From Candolleomyces eurysporus (Eukaryota; Basidiomycota; Agaricomycetes; Agaricales; Psathyrellaceae), in contig JANBPK010000729.1 in the NCBI GenBank assembly GCA_027579435.1, positions 1 to 64,000 on the forward strand: a stretch of DNA of 64,000 nucleotides. Reading direction: 5' to 3'. The notes beneath the pieces are model-generated. The model was not told the origin of the DNA. It saw nothing but the letters and a program-made list of their open reading frames with translations, and did no database searches. The position numbers were made by a program, and so were the translations under genes. This document shows, piece by piece, positions 59,538 through 64,000 of this stretch (position 1 is its first letter; each line of letters begins with the position of its first letter).

Positions 59538-61500
59538 CTATGACGGAAGAACTAGCGGAGCATGGGGCTCTGAAACAATTTGTTTCACCTGCATCCATTC
59601 CCTATCTGGGCAATCAGGGTCCCTACAGTCGTAGACTGCGCACCCAAAATCAATCAGGCTCAGGTTACCTTCGGCATCAACCCGTATGTTCTCTCGGTGG
59701 ATGTCGTGGTGGTGCCAGTTCCGCCGGTGGATTTCTGCCAGAACTGACGTGTAGAGTCTTTGCCTGTCGAAGTCTCAGCTGTGCCCCATGAAAGTTGTTC
59801 GTCGATACTCACATCGTTGGCTGATCAGATAGAAGGTCTGGGGACGGGGAATCAATCCCACACCGTGTTATTGCAATGAATGCGGACCCCTCTGATGTTG
59901 TCCCATGTGCGAGAAGCTGCGGAACTCCTGCAACACCAGATAGCCCGCCATAGGCTTCTACCTCCCGGTGATAGTCTTCCTCATTGCCGAGAGCATATTC
60001 TTTGACGTAAAAGTCCCCACTGGGAGCATACATCAGAGAACCTGTCCTCGTCTTCTTTATGAAATCCACGACCGTCGCAGCTGGAAGCCACCGGAATGGA
60101 AACATCCACCACCTGGCATTCATTCATGTCAGCATACCCTGATTGGAATTGTAGAAAGAACTCACTGGCGATCAGGTACATAAACTTTACCATTGACATC
60201 GTACAACGAAAGTCTCAGAAGCGCAGTAAATACGCTGGCTGAAACCCAAGTTAGTGATCTGTGGGCTGCCATATTCACTGGTCTGGAGATGGTTGCCCAC
60301 TGGCTGAGCCCAGCAGTTGGTATCGTATCGGGGGGGGGGAGGGGGGTGCAAACCCCACGAGATCCCAAGGGCCGCGTCATTGGCGTGGATAGACCTATTC
60401 AACGAAATATCCGTGAGCCGAAAGAATGACGCAAACAAGTCGATGTATCCCTCGGGCGCAAGGGGCTGCACCCGATGAATAAAGATTTGGAGGATACACT
60501 CCGATTCCTGAGGTTCAGCGGCAGTGGCGCTGGTAGCCTGCTCGGCGCCGAGCTCCAGCCACGTCGAGTGAAGGTCTGTCAGTACACAGGAACTGTAGCC
60601 GTCGACCTGCAGTGATTTTCGAGTGATTGCATAGTCGGTACTCTTTGTGAATTATGTCAGTTCTATTCGAGGCTAACAGAAGCGAGCACTTACCTGTAGC
60701 AATAATGCGAGGGCCGAGGTAGCCTTCCTACCGCTAAGGAGGGTGCAACCTTCCTGGTGAATCCAGAGCCTCGAGCTCGACTTTACGGACGTTGTCGTTG
60801 GTGACATTGTGGGCGCTGTCGGTAGATTCGAGTACCAGACCTCATGGTGAAGGGCGTTCCCCTCTTGGACTTGGGTAAAGATTTTCTGGGCTACGGCCCG
60901 CATGGACTTGACCCCTTTGAGCTCGATCATGATGGTGTTGGTCTTCTCCATCTGCAGTCGGTTCCCGCCTATCACACGCACTTCATCTATGAGCCCATCA
61001 GGCGCATATCCCCCTCCTCCAGTTCTAAATCGCGCCGAGCTCAGCCGGAACCCAGGAGGGTCCATCAACATCTCACCTGCCCCTTCTCCATCCACAGCAG
61101 CGAGCCAGGCTCGCAGCCACGCAAGTCTCGTCAGGGCGATGAATGCAGGGGCCAGTTCCATGAGCGCGCCCTTCAGGCTCTCCTCGGTGCCATCAAACAA
61201 CTCGCGACAAAATGCATTCTTGACATCCATCGCCGCCTTCGTGGCCCAACCCCGGAGTTCAATGCTGAGTCGATCCAACTTCAGCTCCCCATCGCAGAGT
61301 TTGTCAATCATCTCGAGGTCGACATCGACGTCTGTTGCTGTGAGGCTGCAAATGTGGGCGTTTTGGAACGTGGCTTGGGCAGTGCCGGAGACGTGAGCTG
61401 AAAGTTGGCTCCGAGGGAGGTCGTGAAACGTTTGGGAATACGCTTCGCACACGCCGCGAAGATACTCTGCGAGCTCGGAAAGATTGATGGCATCGGACAT
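59538..61500 (-). CDS. Protein kinase-domain gene
   Basis: Minus strand, ATG at 61500 (MSDAINLSELAEYLRGVC). The first exon (to ~60692) is an N-terminal region of about 270 residues with acidic and Leu-rich stretches and FRTGGGGYAPDGLIDEV. Further exons give VQPLAPEGYIDLFASFFRLT, then LRLSLYDVNGKVYVPDRQ joined to WWMFPFRWLP. The kinase domain follows: GDFYVKEYALGNEEDYHREV (beta3 Lys and helix-C Glu), GVPQLLAHGTTSEGSAFI, and the catalytic core HHHDIHRENI (H-x-D-x4-N) with LIDFGCA as DFG. It ends soon after (QVKQIVSEPHAP), so the C-lobe is short, as in several basidiomycete-specific small kinases. The junction before RQRLYTSVLAEIH (near 59780-59820) does not splice cleanly. A G9AG6 tract at about 60330-60346 lies in an intron or poorly resolved exon. 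Confidence 0.68.
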
Positions 61501-62990
61501 GGGGATAATGGTGTTAGTGCTGGAGAGGGCTTCCACAAGACGCGACCAGCGAGCCAGAGAGAAAAATATTTGGATGTGTTTGGCAAGACTTCAGCGAGAT
61601 CGCCTTTTGCAGGTTTCTTTTCGTACTCCATAGACGCATCCAATTCTGAATGTGAGCTCATCCAACTTATCCGGCCTGTGATATGTTACCTTCGGAAAGG
61701 GCCCGATCATTATGTCACCGCTGCTGTGTGATCGGCTAGATGTTTATCTCACTGCGTCCAGGCTCAATACGAGCTGCGCAACGGCAAAGACTCTTGGAAC
61801 GTTGCTTCATGCCCTGGCGCGACGAGAAGGCTCAAGGGAGTTCTTGCAGCTTTCACACAATTTCTTTGGGCACTTAGCCTCAATAACCGCACGCTGTCAT
61901 ATCACCACACTTTTCTGACAGCGGGACGGTGAATGAGCAAACAGTGAAGGGTTTGGTCAAATGGGGAAGATAGGTGAGTGAGGTCGCCGCTGTTAGGATC
62001 CGATTATACAGGATTTGGTTATGGCATGAACCCTGGGCAGCAGGCGTCCAAAGCCGCACACTTTCACCGGTTGCCCAGGCGAATCAGGATTAAGTTGGGA
62101 CTGTCACTCCGATGGAAAGTCGCTGGGGAGACGGCTCAACAATTCACCAGGATGAGACCTAACCATCTGACGCTAGGCCCTGTTATCGCGGCTGCAGGCG
62201 GTCCTGTGAGCTCACTTTGTCCCGGCAAATGAACACAACCTTAATCCTTCATGTTCTAGACTTCTGTGACTCTTTCCCTATATGTCTACATTGGGGTCTC
62301 ACGTGTCCAGAGACTCGCCTCATCTAATTTCCAGACCTATTTTTTTTCTGCCTTGTCTTCCTAGCCAACACGGGTGCTGGAAGGTTTAGATCGGCTTCGA
62401 AGACCACTTGCAAACGAGAAAAAATAAAATCGGGGGNAGTCGTCTGAGCCGCCGCACCTGACCGTCGTGGGCGAAGAGACCGCGCGTGTGAGTGAGTGAG
62501 AATTGGGGTGGTGACAGTGCCGCTCCGACTCGGACTATTAGGCGCGCGTTGCCCAAGATGGATAGATGCTTTTGTCCCAACATTGGCCAATCCGATTTTG
62601 ACCGGTGAGCTAGGTGGAGGCTGGCAGTTGCATGGTGGTTTTGCCGCGCTGCGAGCGGGACACCAGCTTCCGAAGAATCTGAAAATACCAGCTATGATTG
62701 GTGGAATATTCAGACGTGCGCAGGGCGAAAAGGCTGCGTGGTTAGTCTCGATATGTTGCATTCGGTTGAAATTGGGGTTCCACTTACGACTTTGTGGGCA
62801 CCGGTCCGATGAAACTCAATAGATGTTCGTAGCGAAAACGAATGGGGATCAATGAGATGATGCGCAATTCATAATACCGCGAACAATAACCGACGTACAC
62901 ACGCAGAGCAGTGTGAGTGAAAAAGAAAGCAAAACGGCGGAAGGGAGGAATTAAACGCGTAAGCGGCACTCGCCAAGGATATCGCTCGAC
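61501..62990. other. Intergenic, no gene recognised
   Basis: No convincing gene. A plus-strand frame near 62610-62740 (GGWQLHGGFAALRAGHQLPK) is open but unknown. N at 62437 follows five G. Confidence 0.4.
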
Positions 62991-64000
62991 TCGGGGTACT
63001 CAAAAGGGGCGAAGAAGAGGTAACCCGAGTCCATGCGCCTCCGTCTTCAACCATATCCCCCCNTATATGCTAACCAGTCCGATGATCCAGCGGTGAGGGC
63101 CATCCAAGCGAGCGAGTCGTTGCACCCAGAAATGAGGGTAGGATGAGGGTAGGAGGTATAACCCGCTTCGACCGCGCGAGTGAGGCCCGCCACGAAATCG
63201 AGCCCAGTCGAACCAAGAGGATGAGACACATACCAGGCTGAGACCAAATGGGATGAAGTAGATGTCCCAACTGTTATCGAGGGTCGAAGAGGTAATCCAC
63301 CATCCCCAGGTGAGTTGGCCGATCTCGTGCTGGAGCTGCATTTAGGCCTGGAGATTGAGCTCAAATTGGCTCTGACCCAGCGCGGAAGAGTTCCCAAGGA
63401 CAGAGTCGCAATCATGAGTAGGCATGGCGAAAAACGCGAGGAGAAGCACCGGAGGGGTGAAGGGACCAGGGATACTATGCGATGGAGGGGAAGGGAAACA
63501 GGAGCTGACGGAGCAAGGAGGAGTGATTAAGGAGGGAGTGGGACCGTTCGCTTGCAACATGGCAATCTGCTGAAGAAGAGAGGGATGCCTTGCAAATCTA
63601 GACAGAAATGGTGAACATACCTCGCAAGAACTCGGGAGGCTCAGAGAGTAAATGAATAAAGTCACGAATGAGCGGATGCCTCACCGTGTAGATAGGAACC
63701 ACGAATCCACCCGTAGCGGACGCAGGCGGCACATGCGACTCCAAATGCTTGTTGATCATCGGAAGCAAGAGCGAGATGGTAAGCCTAAGGGATTGTGATT
63801 GCCTGGTACGGTGGGGAAGCCGGGGCTGAGGTAGAGCAACCGAAGTGTTGGCGAGGAGCGATGAATGAAACAGCGACCCCTCTGCTTGGAAGTTGACAGC
63901 TTCTTCGACCGACCATCCTTATCCTTCGAGCGCTGAGGACGGCAGACGCAGTCGGGATACATCCACTCGTGCCCCTTCTCTTTTGCGAGATTCCAGAGGG
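62991..64000 (-). CDS. Unidentified gene, 5' end outside the window
   Basis: I do not recognise this gene. Minus-strand pieces include MINKHLESHVPPASATGG and RHPLIRDFIHLLSEPPEFLR just before a GTATGT donor near 63619, and a Trp-rich, hydrophobic segment around 63180-63340 (GQLTWGWWITSSTLDNSWDI, YFIPFGLSLVCVSSSWF) that could be a membrane-associated region. The N at 63063 follows a run of C. Exon joints and strand are not certain. Confidence 0.25.

Overview
The window reads as nuclear DNA of a filamentous basidiomycete, most likely an agaricomycete (mushroom-forming) fungus. Protein-coding genes are split by many introns of about 50-65 bp with GT-AG (once GC-AG) ends. Most recognisable genes belong to families that are expanded and repeated in agaricomycete genomes: FunK1-type kinase, Tnp2/CACTA transposase, PIF/Harbinger, TET/JBP-like 2-oxoglutarate oxygenase, OrsD/telomere-linked-helicase-like protein, Zn2Cys6 regulator, F-box proteins. 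I saw no rRNA, tRNA, telomere array, CRISPR array or bacterial-type operon. Family assignments are from recognised motifs and remembered family patterns; no database search was run.

Layout. 1-3696: a disrupted member of a multicopy basidiomycete family (+). 4274-4919: a TA-flanked non-autonomous element. 5001-8211: a nearly perfect PIF/Harbinger transposon with 111-bp terminal inverted repeats, TTA target duplication, transposase (+) and Myb/SANT-like partner (-); it sits beside a LINE 3' end (8222-8655). 9722-10420: F-box pseudogene. 12909-14518: an intact 501-codon family protein (-) containing a cluster of N bases. 16870-19711: another multicopy agaricomycete family protein (-). 20572-25409: a large OrsD/TLH-like gene (+) with tyrosine-recombinase-like motifs. 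26046-26754 and 31337-32530: two degenerate FHA-domain copies in inverted orientation. 32585-35552: FunK1 kinase (+). 36872-38354: unknown gene (+). 38786-43334: Tnp2 transposase (+), followed tail-to-tail by a TET/JBP-like oxygenase relative (43509-44698, -) and a protein with a nucleotidyltransferase-like motif (44970-46985, -). 49060-50837: C2HC zinc-finger protein (-). 54393-55361: truncated Zn2Cys6 regulator (+). 55749-57249: F-box/LRR-like remnant (-). 59538-61500: protein kinase-domain gene (-). The right edge holds an unidentified partial gene.

The region is an accessory, transposon-rich neighbourhood, not a metabolic cluster. Housekeeping genes are absent, pseudogenes are frequent, and several gene families are ones that travel with or accumulate near transposons. 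The most interesting block is 38786-46985, where a transposase, a DNA-base-oxygenase-like protein and a nucleotidyltransferase-like protein lie together.

Quality caution: about sixteen isolated N bases lie in or beside homopolymer runs, and at least two coincide with a one-base reading-frame change. Some apparent frameshifts are therefore probably consensus errors and not biology.
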